From the NCBI GenBank assembly GCA_041725935.1, contig JBGRQD010000002.1, positions 248,001-312,000 of the forward strand: a stretch of DNA of 64,000 nucleotides, read 5' to 3'. Made by a program: the position numbers and the translations under genes. The notes under the pieces were generated by a model. The model was not told where the DNA came from and did not search any database. It worked only from the letters and a program-made list of their open reading frames with translations. Shown in pieces: positions 51,292 through 59,998 of this stretch. The stretch is from Marivita sp041725935 (GTDB lineage Bacteria > Pseudomonadota > Alphaproteobacteria > Rhodobacterales > Rhodobacteraceae). Numbering within the stretch: position 1 is the first letter of the stretch; the number at the start of each line of letters is the position of its first letter.

Positions 51292-52125
51292 ATGACCATC
51301 ACCAGACGATTCATGGGAGCCGCGCTTGGCGTGGCTCTTGCGGCGACCGCGGGTCTGCCCGCGTTTGCTCAAAACACCTCGCAAGAGATCGCGCAGGCCA
51401 GCGTGATCGAAACCATCAAGGAGCGCGGTGTCATCAAGATCGGCCTGTCGCTGTTCAAGCCGTGGTCGATGCGCGACCTGAACGGTGAACTGATCGGTTT
51501 TGAACTCGACGTGGGCCGTCAATTGGCCGAGGATATGGGCGTCGAGGTCGAGTTTGTCCCGACGTCGTGGGACGGCATCATCCCTGCCCTCGTGTCCGGC
51601 AATTTCGACACGATCATCAGCGGCATGACCGTCACACCGCAGCGGAACCTGACGGTCAACTTCACGATCCCCTACGCCTATTCCGGCATGACCATCCTTG
51701 CCAACACGGCGATGACCGAAGGCTTCACGCTTGAGGACTACAACAGCCCAGACGTGACCTTTGCCGCCCGCCGCGGCGCGACGCCGGCCACCGTGATCGC
51801 GGACATGTTCCCCGAAGCCGAATTGCTGCTGTTCGACGAGGACGGCGCCGCGACACAGGAAGTGCTGAACGGCAACGCCCATGCCACGATGGCGTCCGAG
51901 CCGACACCGTCCAGCGAAGCGCGCCGCTATCCCGATGTGCTCAGCGTGCCGTTCAACGAGGCGTTCCAGGCAGGCGGCGAAGGCTTTGCCGTGCGCAAGG
52001 GCGACCCCGATGCGCTCGCCTTCTTCAACAGCTGGATCACCGCAAAAGCCAACACCGGCTGGCTCAAGGAACGTCACGACTACTGGTTCCGCGGCGATGA
52101 CTGGGCCGATCAGGTTCCGGAATAA
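51292..52125 (+). CDS. Periplasmic solute-binding protein (family 3)
   Basis: The 277-residue protein has a signal peptide beginning MTITRRFMGAALGVAL; the twin arginine before FMG could direct it to the Tat system. The mature part matches bacterial solute-binding family 3: IKIGLSLFKPWSMRDLNGELIGFELDVG, FDTIISGMTVTPQRNLTVNFT and EGFAVRKGDPDALAFFNSWI. It sits between the two permeases. The cargo is probably a charged amino acid-like or betaine-like molecule used by the neighbouring catabolic genes. Confidence 0.92.
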   Translation: MTITRRFMGAALGVALAATAGLPAFAQNTSQEIAQASVIETIKERGVIKIGLSLFKPWSMRDLNGELIGFELDVGRQLAEDMGVEVEFVPTSWDGIIPALVSGNFDTIISGMTVTPQRNLTVNFTIPYAYSGMTILANTAMTEGFTLEDYNSPDVTFAARRGATPATVIADMFPEAELLLFDEDGAATQEVLNGNAHATMASEPTPSSEARRYPDVLSVPFNEAFQAGGEGFAVRKGDPDALAFFNSWITAKANTGWLKERHDYWFRGDDWADQVPE

Positions 52126-52182
52126 CACCTGCCCTGCCCCTTGGTGACAGACCGAGGGGCAGCCACCTCGAAAGGCGGACGT

Positions 52183-53058
52183 GTGCTGAAACGACTGAAA
52201 AAACTCCACTGGCTCGACTGGCTTGTGCTGGCCGTTGTCATGGGCTTTTTCGGCTATATCTGGTGGAAGATCGAAGGCACGCTGAACTACAACTGGCGCT
52301 GGCACCTGATCCCGAACTACATCTTCCGCTACCACACCGAACGCGAGGTCTGGTTCGCCAACGTGCTCATGCAGGGTCTCATCACCACGATCCGCATTTC
52401 CATCTACGCGAGCATCCTTGCCGTCATTCTCGGCACGATCCTCGGCATCGCGCGCTGTGCCAGGAACCTGACCATCCGCATGTTGGCACGCACCTATCTT
52501 GAAGTGCTGCGCAACATCCCGCCCGTGGTGGTGATTTTCATATTCTTCTTCTTCCTGTCACAGCAATTGATCACCGCGCTGAACATCGAAAGCTGGGCGC
52601 GCGAGATCGCCCGCTCCGACAATCGCGCGGTCTGGGAATTCTTCTTCGGCGACATGCGCCGCTTTCCGTCGCTGGTGTCGGGTGTGATCGTGCTGGCGCT
52701 GTTCGAAAGCGCCTTCGTGGGCGAGATTGTCCGCGCGGGCATCCAGTCCATTCCCAAGGGCCAGCGCGAAGCGGCGCGGTCCATCGGCATGAACCGGATG
52801 CAGGAAATGCGCTACATCGTGCTGCCACAGGCGCTGCAAAAGGTCATGCCGCCGATGGCCAACCAATTCATCACCCTGATCAAGGACAGCGCCATCATCT
52901 CGCTGATCTCGGTGCAGGAACTGACCTTCAAGACCGTCGAACTGGTCGCCTCGACCCGCCTGATCTTCGAGGCGTGGATCACCACGGCGGCGTTCTATTT
53001 CGTCATCTGTTTCGGGCTGTCGATGCTGTTCCGCAGACTGGAAAACCGCAAGTCCTAG
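52183..53058 (+). CDS. Polar amino acid-type ABC transporter permease (second)
   Basis: This 291-residue permease has the EAA loop GQREAARSIGMNRMQEMRYIVLPQ and pairs with the first permease. A GTG at 52183 with AAAGGCGG just upstream is preferred to GTG or TTG codons 13-14 codons earlier that have no ribosome site. The first helix follows a basic start (LKRLKKLHW). Its stop overlaps the 3' end of the convergent M29-like gene by four bases. Confidence 0.9.
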   Translation: MLKRLKKLHWLDWLVLAVVMGFFGYIWWKIEGTLNYNWRWHLIPNYIFRYHTEREVWFANVLMQGLITTIRISIYASILAVILGTILGIARCARNLTIRMLARTYLEVLRNIPPVVVIFIFFFFLSQQLITALNIESWAREIARSDNRAVWEFFFGDMRRFPSLVSGVIVLALFESAFVGEIVRAGIQSIPKGQREAARSIGMNRMQEMRYIVLPQALQKVMPPMANQFITLIKDSAIISLISVQELTFKTVELVASTRLIFEAWITTAAFYFVICFGLSMLFRRLENRKS

Positions 53059-54173
53059 GGCAAGACCGGAAGCGCGACCGTCGCGGCATGGGCGCCGCAC
53101 CAGTCCGGCAACCCCACATGTGCGTCCGGGTGCGCAAAGATGCGCGCGGCGTCAGGATAGCGCCGCAACACAGCTTGCCCGCCCTTGAGCCGCGAGGGGT
53201 GGAACACACCGTTTTCCCATACCGCAACTCCGTCGATCCAGATGGTCGGGTCCAGCACGTTCCACGAAATCTCGCCGGGCGCATAGGCCCCGCAGGTGTG
53301 GAAATGCAGGATGCGCGGATTGCCAAAGGCCGCCCCGCCCCAACGCTCGTAATTGCTGCGCGCCTCTTGCAGATAACCGCAGCCCGGATGGATGCCAGCA
53401 TGCCAGGAATGCACGCAGTTCCGATCAATCCCCAGGATCGAGGAAATCCGGTCGTAATGCGCGTTGGCCGCCACCACATCCCGCGCGGCCCCGTCGAACC
53501 CGAGCAGCCGCCCCTGTTCAAGATAGGCCAGCACCTGACCGTCGAATTCCAGCGTGTAGCCCTCGTAATACCGTGATCCGGTGCCGGTCAGGAAACCGCA
53601 CAGCGCCACGCAACCGGAAAAGCTCTGCGCCGGGACCGGTTTGAACACCGACATCGGAAAGCGCTGCACCCGCGTATCACCTTGATCCGCATGGGGCATG
53701 TCGGGCCTGCCGCTGAAATCCGTACCGTTCGGACAAGTCACCCGTACGGTTGCGGCGCTGGCAAAGGTGTCGGTGATCAAATCCTTAAGCTCGACAAAAG
53801 CGCCGTAGGAGGTGGTGCCAAACCCCGACCCCAGCAAGCCCTCATCCAGCGCGAAGCAGACGATGATACGCTTGTCCTCGGGCATATCGCGGAACCGCAA
53901 CTGATCACCCAGCCGCGCGAGAAAAATAACGATATCGGCCTCGTAGAACCGGGCGCGCAGGTCATCGGGCAACCGGGTCGCATAGGGGCTGAAACCCACG
54001 TTCACCGCGCTGATCCGCAGCCCCAGGTCCTGTGCCGTCGCCATGACCGCATTCAGCACATGTGCGTCGAAATACCCGAATTCCGAAGGCTCATAGGCCA
54101 CCAGCAGACGTTCACCCCGCCGCGCCCCTGCGCAATTCACCAGCATGTTCCGAGCACCTGCCAAAGCCTTCAT
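53055..54173 (-). CDS. M29 aminopeptidase/NicX-like protein
   Basis: The 372-residue protein aligns in overall order with 2,5-dihydroxypyridine 5,6-dioxygenase NicX, which has an M29 leucyl aminopeptidase fold. Shared features are the N-terminal MLVNCAGARRGERLLVAYE, IVCFALDEGLLGS, TCPNGTDF and a His in HSWHAGIHPG that matches the NicX iron ligand near 265. The later His-x-Asp pair of NicX appears replaced (GEISWNVLD), but HFHTCG lies nearby. The reaction is therefore uncertain: ring cleavage or hydrolysis. AGGAGG supports the start at 54173. It diverges from a LysR gene by 64 bases. Confidence 0.65.
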   Translation of the reverse strand: MKALAGARNMLVNCAGARRGERLLVAYEPSEFGYFDAHVLNAVMATAQDLGLRISAVNVGFSPYATRLPDDLRARFYEADIVIFLARLGDQLRFRDMPEDKRIIVCFALDEGLLGSGFGTTSYGAFVELKDLITDTFASAATVRVTCPNGTDFSGRPDMPHADQGDTRVQRFPMSVFKPVPAQSFSGCVALCGFLTGTGSRYYEGYTLEFDGQVLAYLEQGRLLGFDGAARDVVAANAHYDRISSILGIDRNCVHSWHAGIHPGCGYLQEARSNYERWGGAAFGNPRILHFHTCGAYAPGEISWNVLDPTIWIDGVAVWENGVFHPSRLKGGQAVLRRYPDAARIFAHPDAHVGLPDWCGAHAATVALPVLP

Positions 54174-54237
54174 GACCGCGCCTCCTGTTACAAAAAGGTT
54201 AATTTCCACAGCCGCGTTCCACCAATTGAAAGGAAGC

Positions 54238-55209
54238 ATGAATGGCATTAGTCTGGCTAATATGATCCTGAACCTGCCCTTTGCCGCGCTCAGAGCCTTC
54301 GAAGCGGTTGCCCGCCACGGCAGCTTTTCCGAAGCGGCAGACGAACTCGGCGTTGGTCAAAGCGCGGTCAGCCAGCATGTCAAATCGCTCGAGGAATGGC
54401 TGGGCCATGACCTGATCACCCGCGGGCCGAAACGGTCGCTCCCGACGCGCGACGGATCACGGCTCGCGCTCAGCATCGCGGACGGGCTGGGGCAGATCTC
54501 GGAAGTCTGCGAAGACATTCGAGACAAGCGCCGCGACGACACCACTATCGTGATCAGCTGCCATCCCGGCTTTGCCTTCATCTGGCTGTTCCCCCGGCTT
54601 CTGAGCTTTGATCAGGCGCATCCCGAATTCGCCATCTCGATCACCACCGACACCGGGTTGCGCGGTGTGGCCCGTGCCGAAGCCGATATCGCCATCCGCT
54701 ATGGCACCGGTGACTTTCCCGGCTTCACCGCTGTGCCGCTGATGCGCGAAACGCTGTCCCCGGTCTGTGCGCCGCGCCTGCTGAAAGGGCCCAAACCCCT
54801 GCGCAGCATCGCGGATCTGGCCTTTCACACCCAGATCCGGGACGATTTCGCCCCCACCACAACCGAACTTCCGACATGGGAATACTGGGCGCGTGAGACC
54901 GGGCAGAGCCTGCCAACCCCTGCGCGCATCCGCAGTTTCAGCCAGTCCAACATGGTCGTGCAATCCACGCTTCAGGGCGACGGGATCGCGATGGGGCGCA
55001 GCCCGCTGGTGATGGACGCGCTGCGGGATGGCCGACTGGTGCAGCCCTTTCCGCAAAGCGTGCCGTCGCCGCTCAACTACTGGCTGGTCTATCCCGACGA
55101 TCAACGCCGCGCACGCAAGATCGCGCTGTTCCTTGACTGGATCACAACCGAAGCCCGCGAACAGGTGCGCCAGCATGCCCTGACGCAATCGGGTCCACAG
55201 ACCGATTAG
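54238..55209 (+). CDS. LysR family regulator (GcvA-like) in second catabolic island
   Basis: The 323-residue regulator has the winged helix (LPFAALRAFEAVARHGSF, then ADELGVGQSAVSQHVKSLE) and a LysR effector domain. GAAAGGAAGC upstream supports the ATG at 54238; another ATG eight codons on is possible. It diverges from the M29-like gene and precedes the Rieske oxygenase on the same strand by 96 bases, so it may control both. Confidence 0.88.
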   Translation: MNGISLANMILNLPFAALRAFEAVARHGSFSEAADELGVGQSAVSQHVKSLEEWLGHDLITRGPKRSLPTRDGSRLALSIADGLGQISEVCEDIRDKRRDDTTIVISCHPGFAFIWLFPRLLSFDQAHPEFAISITTDTGLRGVARAEADIAIRYGTGDFPGFTAVPLMRETLSPVCAPRLLKGPKPLRSIADLAFHTQIRDDFAPTTTELPTWEYWARETGQSLPTPARIRSFSQSNMVVQSTLQGDGIAMGRSPLVMDALRDGRLVQPFPQSVPSPLNYWLVYPDDQRRARKIALFLDWITTEAREQVRQHALTQSGPQTD

Positions 55210-55305
55210 CCTGGGTAATCCGGTCAATCAGTTGTTCTCACTGGTGCCTTTGCCCGAACCGGTGCAGTCTTGAACCGGCGGCTTCCGAGGAACGAAAGGC
55301 AGCAC

Positions 55306-56331
55306 ATGTTCATCAGAAATGCATGGTACGTCGCGGGCTGGTCGAAAGACTATGGCAGATCGCTGTCTGCCGAGACGTACCTGGGCGAAAACATCGTCAT
55401 CTACCGGACCGAGGCCGGGGATCCCGTCGCCTTGGAGGATGCCTGCCCGCATCGCAAGCTGCCGCTGTCCGAGGGCAAGCTCAAGGGCGACACGGTGGAA
55501 TGCGGCTATCACGGCCTGACCTTTGACTGTTCCGGAAAATGCGTCGATGCGCCCACCCAGCGCGGGCAAATCCCGCGCCGCGCGGTGGTCAGATCCTATC
55601 CCGTGGTCGACCGCTACCGGCTGCTCTGGATCTGGATGGGCGATCCTGAAAAGGCCGACCCCGATCTGATCTTTCCGGTCGAGAATTTTGACAGCCCCGA
55701 CTGGGGCTACACCGATGGCGGCGTTCTGGACATCGACTGCCACTACCTTTGGATCTGTGACAACCTGCTCGACCCAAGCCATGTGGCCTGGGTCCATGTG
55801 ACCTCGTTTGCAGGTGCCGGGACCGATGATGGCTTGCTCGACGTGAGCAAGACCGACAACGGTGTGATCGTCGCGCGCTGGATCTATGGCCAGCCGCCCT
55901 CGCCCTACTATGCCAGCCTCGTGAAGTTCGACGGGATCTGCGACCGGCTCCAGCATTACGAGATGTGCTTGCCGGGGATCGCGCTGAACAAGTCGATTTA
56001 CACGCCTCCGGGTACTGGCGGGCCGGACAGCACGCCGGTTGAAAACACGCTGATCAACATCTCCTACAACTTCATGACCCCGATCACCGAGGACAGAACA
56101 CGTTATTTCTGGTTCCAGCACCGCAACACCGATCCGCATGACACAGCGGTGTCGGAACGCATGAATGCAGGCGCGCGCATGGCCTTTGAAGAGGATCGCG
56201 CGGTTCTGGAAAAGGTCCATGTGGGCATGAAGAACCCGGCCACGCCCCATATCGACCTTGGGCTGGATGCGGGGGCCAAGCTGTTCCGGCAGATGGTGTC
56301 GCTGACCATTGATGCCGAGCAGACCGCCTGA
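55306..56331 (+). CDS. Rieske-type aromatic oxygenase, alpha subunit (VanA-like)
   Basis: The 341-residue protein has an N-terminal Rieske domain with Cys47-x-His49 (CPHRKLPLSEG) and Cys66-x2-His69 (CGYHGLTF). A catalytic domain follows with the mononuclear iron motif DNLLDPSHVAWVH. It resembles the vanillate demethylase/oxygenase group, which hydroxylates or O-/N-demethylates aromatic or betaine-type substrates and needs an external reductase. No reductase is encoded beside it; a Rieske ferredoxin lies convergent two bases away. Confidence 0.93.
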   Translation: MFIRNAWYVAGWSKDYGRSLSAETYLGENIVIYRTEAGDPVALEDACPHRKLPLSEGKLKGDTVECGYHGLTFDCSGKCVDAPTQRGQIPRRAVVRSYPVVDRYRLLWIWMGDPEKADPDLIFPVENFDSPDWGYTDGGVLDIDCHYLWICDNLLDPSHVAWVHVTSFAGAGTDDGLLDVSKTDNGVIVARWIYGQPPSPYYASLVKFDGICDRLQHYEMCLPGIALNKSIYTPPGTGGPDSTPVENTLINISYNFMTPITEDRTRYFWFQHRNTDPHDTAVSERMNAGARMAFEEDRAVLEKVHVGMKNPATPHIDLGLDAGAKLFRQMVSLTIDAEQTA

Positions 56332-56333
56332 GC

Positions 56334-56654
56334 TCAGATCAGGATCTGCACCATCCCGTCCACCACCCGCGCCTCGAACATCCGCAGCGACACGCGGGCA
56401 GGTGCCGCCTTGGGCGCGCCGGTACGGACATCGAACAGGCCCTGATGCAACGGGCATTCGATATGGGTGCCATCGAAATGCCCGTCACACAGATTGGCCG
56501 CGCCATGGGTGCAGCGGGCAAGGCTGACAAATATGCCGTCGGCGGCGTCGAACACAGCCAGTTCGCGCGAACCCAGCGTCACCGGCGTCGCATCACCCGG
56601 CTCAAGATCGCGGACCGCGATCACATCGGTCCAAGCATTGTCCCGCGCCGTCAC
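56334..56654 (-). CDS. Rieske [2Fe-2S] ferredoxin
   Basis: The 106-residue protein has the Rieske motif with C-x-H in RCTHGAANLCDG and C-x2-H in ECPLHQGLFDV. It is a soluble electron carrier like the ferredoxins of ring-hydroxylating dioxygenases. The start overlaps the stop of the desaturase-like gene (ATGA), so the pair is made together and the ferredoxin probably feeds the desaturase, or the convergent Rieske oxygenase, or both. Confidence 0.92.
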   Translation of the reverse strand: MTARDNAWTDVIAVRDLEPGDATPVTLGSRELAVFDAADGIFVSLARCTHGAANLCDGHFDGTHIECPLHQGLFDVRTGAPKAAPARVSLRMFEARVVDGMVQILI

Positions 56655-57613
56655 GCCTTGCGGGCCTCACCATCGCTCCGGGGTTTGCGGCCGATCAACT
56701 GGCTGACGATATCGACATGCGCGCCAAGATAGCCGCGCTGCTCGACATGGACGTAGCCGCGCAGTTTCTCGTGCAGCTTGGGCAGCGCGTGGAACGGAAC
56801 CGATGCCGCATAATGGTGTTCGGCATGGTAGTTCATGTTCCAGCACAGGAACCGCATGGGCGCCGACACCAGCGAAGTGCGGGTGTTTTCGGTCATGTCG
56901 TCCACATTGGGTCTGCCCACATGTTCGGTCAGGCGGATCGCCCGCATCACCGGCTCGCCCAGAAACAGCGGGATGATCCAGTACCAAAGCGGCGCGGTCC
57001 AACCCATCGTCACCGACACCACTGCCACAACGGCATAAAACCCAAGCATAAGCCGCGCTTCGCGGATGATGATCGGCGCTTCGTGTTTGGTCAGAAAGGT
57101 GCGGTCCTCGTCATTTAAGCGCCCTGACGCATTGCGCAGGATCTGGGAAAACTTGTTGCGCCAATAGGGCACGGACGAGATGTACCAGAGATATTTCCAG
57201 ACCGAGATCGGCAGCTCGATCAGTTCGGGGTCCTGCCCCTTGAGCTGCGTATAGGTGTGGTGATTGCAGTGCTCGTAGCGGAATTGCTGGAACGGCAGGA
57301 TGATCGCATAGCCGCAGAGATTGCCGAAAACATCATTGAGTTTCCGGGTCTTGAACACGGTGTAATGCACACATTCATGCTGAAGCGAGAACAGGTGCAC
57401 GATCACCACGCCCTGCACGAACATCGCGGGCCAGATCCACCAGCTGCCCTGCGCGAGGAAGATCAACCCCGACGTGACGCCCAATAGCACAGCGAAAGCC
57501 GCGACCCTAAGCAGCGCAGGACCATCGGATCGGACCATCAACGCCTTGAGTTCGCGGCGCGTTAACGCGCCTTCCTGCATGGCTTGGGTGATCGGGGTGC
57601 GCACGTCTGTCAT
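56651..57613 (-). CDS. Membrane fatty acid desaturase-like diiron enzyme
   Basis: The 320-residue membrane protein has the three histidine boxes HECVH, HCNHH and HAEHH around hydrophobic helices, typical of the fatty acid desaturase/hydroxylase (FA_desaturase) family. Coupling to a Rieske ferredoxin suggests it receives electrons from it. The island is catabolic, so the substrate may be a hydroxylation target and not a lipid; a lipid desaturase is still possible. The start at 57613 is used. Confidence 0.87.
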   Translation of the reverse strand: MTDVRTPITQAMQEGALTRRELKALMVRSDGPALLRVAAFAVLLGVTSGLIFLAQGSWWIWPAMFVQGVVIVHLFSLQHECVHYTVFKTRKLNDVFGNLCGYAIILPFQQFRYEHCNHHTYTQLKGQDPELIELPISVWKYLWYISSVPYWRNKFSQILRNASGRLNDEDRTFLTKHEAPIIIREARLMLGFYAVVAVVSVTMGWTAPLWYWIIPLFLGEPVMRAIRLTEHVGRPNVDDMTENTRTSLVSAPMRFLCWNMNYHAEHHYAASVPFHALPKLHEKLRGYVHVEQRGYLGAHVDIVSQLIGRKPRSDGEARKA

Positions 57614-57734
57614 GAATGCTCCTGGGATGGGTGCAGGCAAACTATGCCCCCAAGGCGCGCTTCGCAATTCCCGAAGTTGGCGCATCGAGTCACTGCCACT
57701 TGATCTGCTCTGACACGGGGCACAGACGCAAAAA

Positions 57735-57762
57735 CGCGCGGCGGGGAATACCCTGCCGCGCG
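57735..57762 (-). terminator. Rho-independent terminator (minus strand)
   Basis: CGCGCGGCGGGG (57735-57746) and the complementary CCCTGCCGCGCG (57751-57762) form a strong stem, with a run of five Ts after it on the minus strand (complement of 57730-57734). It lies 22 bases after the short open frame ending at 57785 and points to a minus-strand transcript coming from the right. Confidence 0.7.
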
Positions 57763-57784
57763 TGAAGTGCTCATGGAAAGCAGA

Positions 57785-57868
57785 TCAGACCCTGTCTAGA
57801 ATCCGGTCAACCGTCTGCCTGACCTCTTCTTTCGACTTGCCCAGCTTCTGCTGAAGAACGCCTTCCAT
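57785..57868 (-). CDS. Possible 27-residue small protein
   Basis: The frame reads MEGVLQQKLGKSKEEVRQT and continues VDRILDRV. It is a highly amphipathic helix with a nearby GAAGGA upstream and a strong terminator downstream. It might be a real small protein or the end of a decayed longer gene. No family is recognised. The rest of the gap 57614-58047 shows nothing else convincing. Confidence 0.35.
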   Translation of the reverse strand: MEGVLQQKLGKSKEEVRQTVDRILDRV

Positions 57869-58047
57869 GTTTTGTTCCGTGGATGTCCTTCACCTTGACG
57901 AAGTCTCGTCTCCAACGGACGGCACATCCCAAAGCGCAGACAGAAAGACTTTGCGCTTTCCGCCGACGAACGTTCAAAGCGTCGAGGTGATGCTTCTTGC
58001 TATCAAAACGCCAACAGGGACATCGCCGGGATGGTTCCGTACCAACC

Positions 58048-58512
58048 TCAACTGTCAGCCATTTCCTTGCTCAGCAGGGCTTCGATTTCGTCGATCGGGT
58101 GATTGGTCAGCACTTTGGGCACATCCAGCCGTACACAGTCCGCCACTTCGGGATGCATCTCCTTGCGCAGTTCGCTAAGAACAGGGCGGCTGGCGATGAT
58201 GATCAGGTCCTTGAACCGGCCCTTGTGCACGTCTTGATAAAGCTGATCCGCCAAGTCCTTGGCAAAGCGCTCTTTCTCCAGCTGGTGCCAATCGGTATCA
58301 TCAACCGACGACCGTTGAACGGACGGCCCGTCATTGAAACGACCGGGCTTGTTTGCCGCCCAGTCCTGCGCCTGCGGATTGTCTTGTTCTTCCTTGTCTC
58401 GGACGACAAGGTTCATGTCCATGTCGTCGCCTTTGTTGACCAGATAGAGCGCCTTTTCACCGTCGGCGATCAGCACCCATGCGTCCTGCGGCACACCCGA
58501 TTTATGCGTCAT
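58048..58512 (-). CDS. Host attachment family protein
   Basis: The 154-residue protein matches the Host_attach (PF10116-like) family: AWVLIADGEKALYLVNKG at the start, DWHQLEKERFAKDLADQLYQ, and DLIIIASRPVLSELRKEMHPEV. Despite the name, the molecular function is not known; genes of this kind often sit in stress regions. It overlaps the preceding small gene by 11 bases. Confidence 0.85.
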   Translation of the reverse strand: MTHKSGVPQDAWVLIADGEKALYLVNKGDDMDMNLVVRDKEEQDNPQAQDWAANKPGRFNDGPSVQRSSVDDTDWHQLEKERFAKDLADQLYQDVHKGRFKDLIIIASRPVLSELRKEMHPEVADCVRLDVPKVLTNHPIDEIEALLSKEMADS

Positions 58513-58714
58513 TGTCGCTCTCCTCGTCTTCCAGACTTTTCGTTACGCGCGTTGCACCTGCCGGACGCTCGGTGCTGCGCTTCTCTTCGTCCTTGGTGCC
58601 GACCGTGCGCGACAGCCGTCCACCACTGCGCCCCTTCTGGTCAATGTCGTCGGATGTGCCGAAGACCTCTTCGGTTTCGCGGCGTCCGTCTTTCGATCTG
58701 TATCGTTCGGCCAT
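58502..58714 (-). CDS. Small hydrophilic hypothetical protein
   Basis: The 70-residue protein is extremely hydrophilic and charged (MAERYRSKDGRRETEEVFG; many Arg, Asp, Glu, Ser, Thr) and probably disordered. A textbook AGGAGGTGGCAC precedes the ATG at 58714, and the gene overlaps the host-attachment gene, so it is likely real and co-translated. No family is recognised. Confidence 0.65.
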   Translation of the reverse strand: MAERYRSKDGRRETEEVFGTSDDIDQKGRSGGRLSRTVGTKDEEKRSTERPAGATRVTKSLEDEESDNDA

Positions 58715-58839
58715 GTGCCACCTCCTGAGAGCTTGCGTGAATGGTCCTTGGCTGCGGGATGGTCCCGGTCAGCGCGCGGATCTTTTTCGTGAGATTTTAA
58801 GGTAATAGCGGCGGGACATCAGGCTGTGATGTCACCGGT

Positions 58840-58870
58840 TTGATCCTTCCTCACTTGCGTGAAGGATCAA
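58840..58870 (-). terminator. Hairpin after brkB-family gene
   Basis: TTGATCCTTC (58840-58849) and GAAGGATCAA (58861-58870) form a perfect ten-base stem eight bases beyond the stop of the BrkB-family gene (minus strand). There is no T tract, so it may act with Rho or as an RNA end-protecting structure. Confidence 0.5.
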
Positions 58871-58877
58871 CGTCCGG

Positions 58878-59846
58878 TCAGCTTGACAGTTCCGTCATTT
58901 CCTCACCGCGGGCAGGACCGAGGTTATCGGCCTTGACCGCACCGCGCTCTCCCATCGGGCGGTCTTCGCCGATGGTGCTGTCGCGTTTGGTCTGCGCTTC
59001 AAGTTCGGCATCCAGCAGCGCCCCCAGTAAAACGATGAAGGCGGACAGCCACAGCCAGGTCAGCAGAATGATCACCCCGCCCAGCGCGCCGAAGGTTTCG
59101 TTATACGAGCCGAAGGATTGCACATAGAGGCTGAAGCCGAAGCTGCCCGAGACCCAGAGCGCACAGGCAGTAAATGCACCGGGCGTCAGCCAGCGCCACC
59201 TGGCCGAGCGCCTGTTCGGCCCCAACCGGTAAAGCACCGCAATGCCAAACGCGCCCATCAGGAAGAGAAACGGCCAGCGCAGGAACATCACGAGGTCATC
59301 TACCAGACCGAAATCCCCGAAGATCGCGGCCACCACCGGGATCGCAGCCACAACGATAATCGCGGTCAGGAGCCCTATGATCAGGAAGGCGGTCAGAACG
59401 ATGGTGAGCGCCTTAACCAGGAAAAAGTTCCGGGTCTCTTTCTCGTCGTAGATCACATTCAGCCCGGCGATAAAATTCGCTACCGCCTTGGACGCCGAAT
59501 AAAGCGCGATGCCCAAACTGAAGAGCGCGGCGAAACTGAGCGTGGAGCTGTCAGCATTGGCGACATCGCGCAACTGACCCATCACGATGGTGCGCGCCGC
59601 ATCCGGAAGCAAGGTGGTGATTTCATCGCTGTTCTCGACAAGCATGTCGGGATCAAGGAATGTCCCGGCAAAGGCCACGGCGGCTGTGATCCCGGGAAAA
59701 AGGGACAGCAATCCATAGAAGGCGATGCCCGCCGCGATCAGGCCAAGGTTCAGATGCGCCTGACGGTGCCACATGCGTACAAGCACGTCCAGCATCCCCT
59801 TGGCCGGGATCTGGGTCGGCCGAAGGGCTGACCTTCCGCGACTCAT
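58878..59846 (-). CDS. YihY/BrkB family inner-membrane protein
   Basis: The 322-residue protein has six hydrophobic helices and the family motifs AGIAFYGLLSLFPGITAAVAF, NVIYDEKETRNFFLVKALT and FGALGGVIILLTWLWLSAFIVLLGALLDAE. The function of the family is not settled; proposals include lipid or small-molecule transport and stress survival. It lies in the stress response island, but no EcfG promoter was seen directly upstream. Confidence 0.9.
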   Translation of the reverse strand: MSRGRSALRPTQIPAKGMLDVLVRMWHRQAHLNLGLIAAGIAFYGLLSLFPGITAAVAFAGTFLDPDMLVENSDEITTLLPDAARTIVMGQLRDVANADSSTLSFAALFSLGIALYSASKAVANFIAGLNVIYDEKETRNFFLVKALTIVLTAFLIIGLLTAIIVVAAIPVVAAIFGDFGLVDDLVMFLRWPFLFLMGAFGIAVLYRLGPNRRSARWRWLTPGAFTACALWVSGSFGFSLYVQSFGSYNETFGALGGVIILLTWLWLSAFIVLLGALLDAELEAQTKRDSTIGEDRPMGERGAVKADNLGPARGEEMTELSS

Positions 59847-59998
59847 GATGTCACCGCGCCAATGGTGAAAATCTCGCTTGCCGGATAAGGACGCCGCTCA
59901 AACCGCATGACCGGACGGGTCTGTGATGCATTAAGTGACTCAAATACAGGAACGAACAGGGCAATGCCTTTCTGCCTGCCCAACGGATCGACGTTGGA

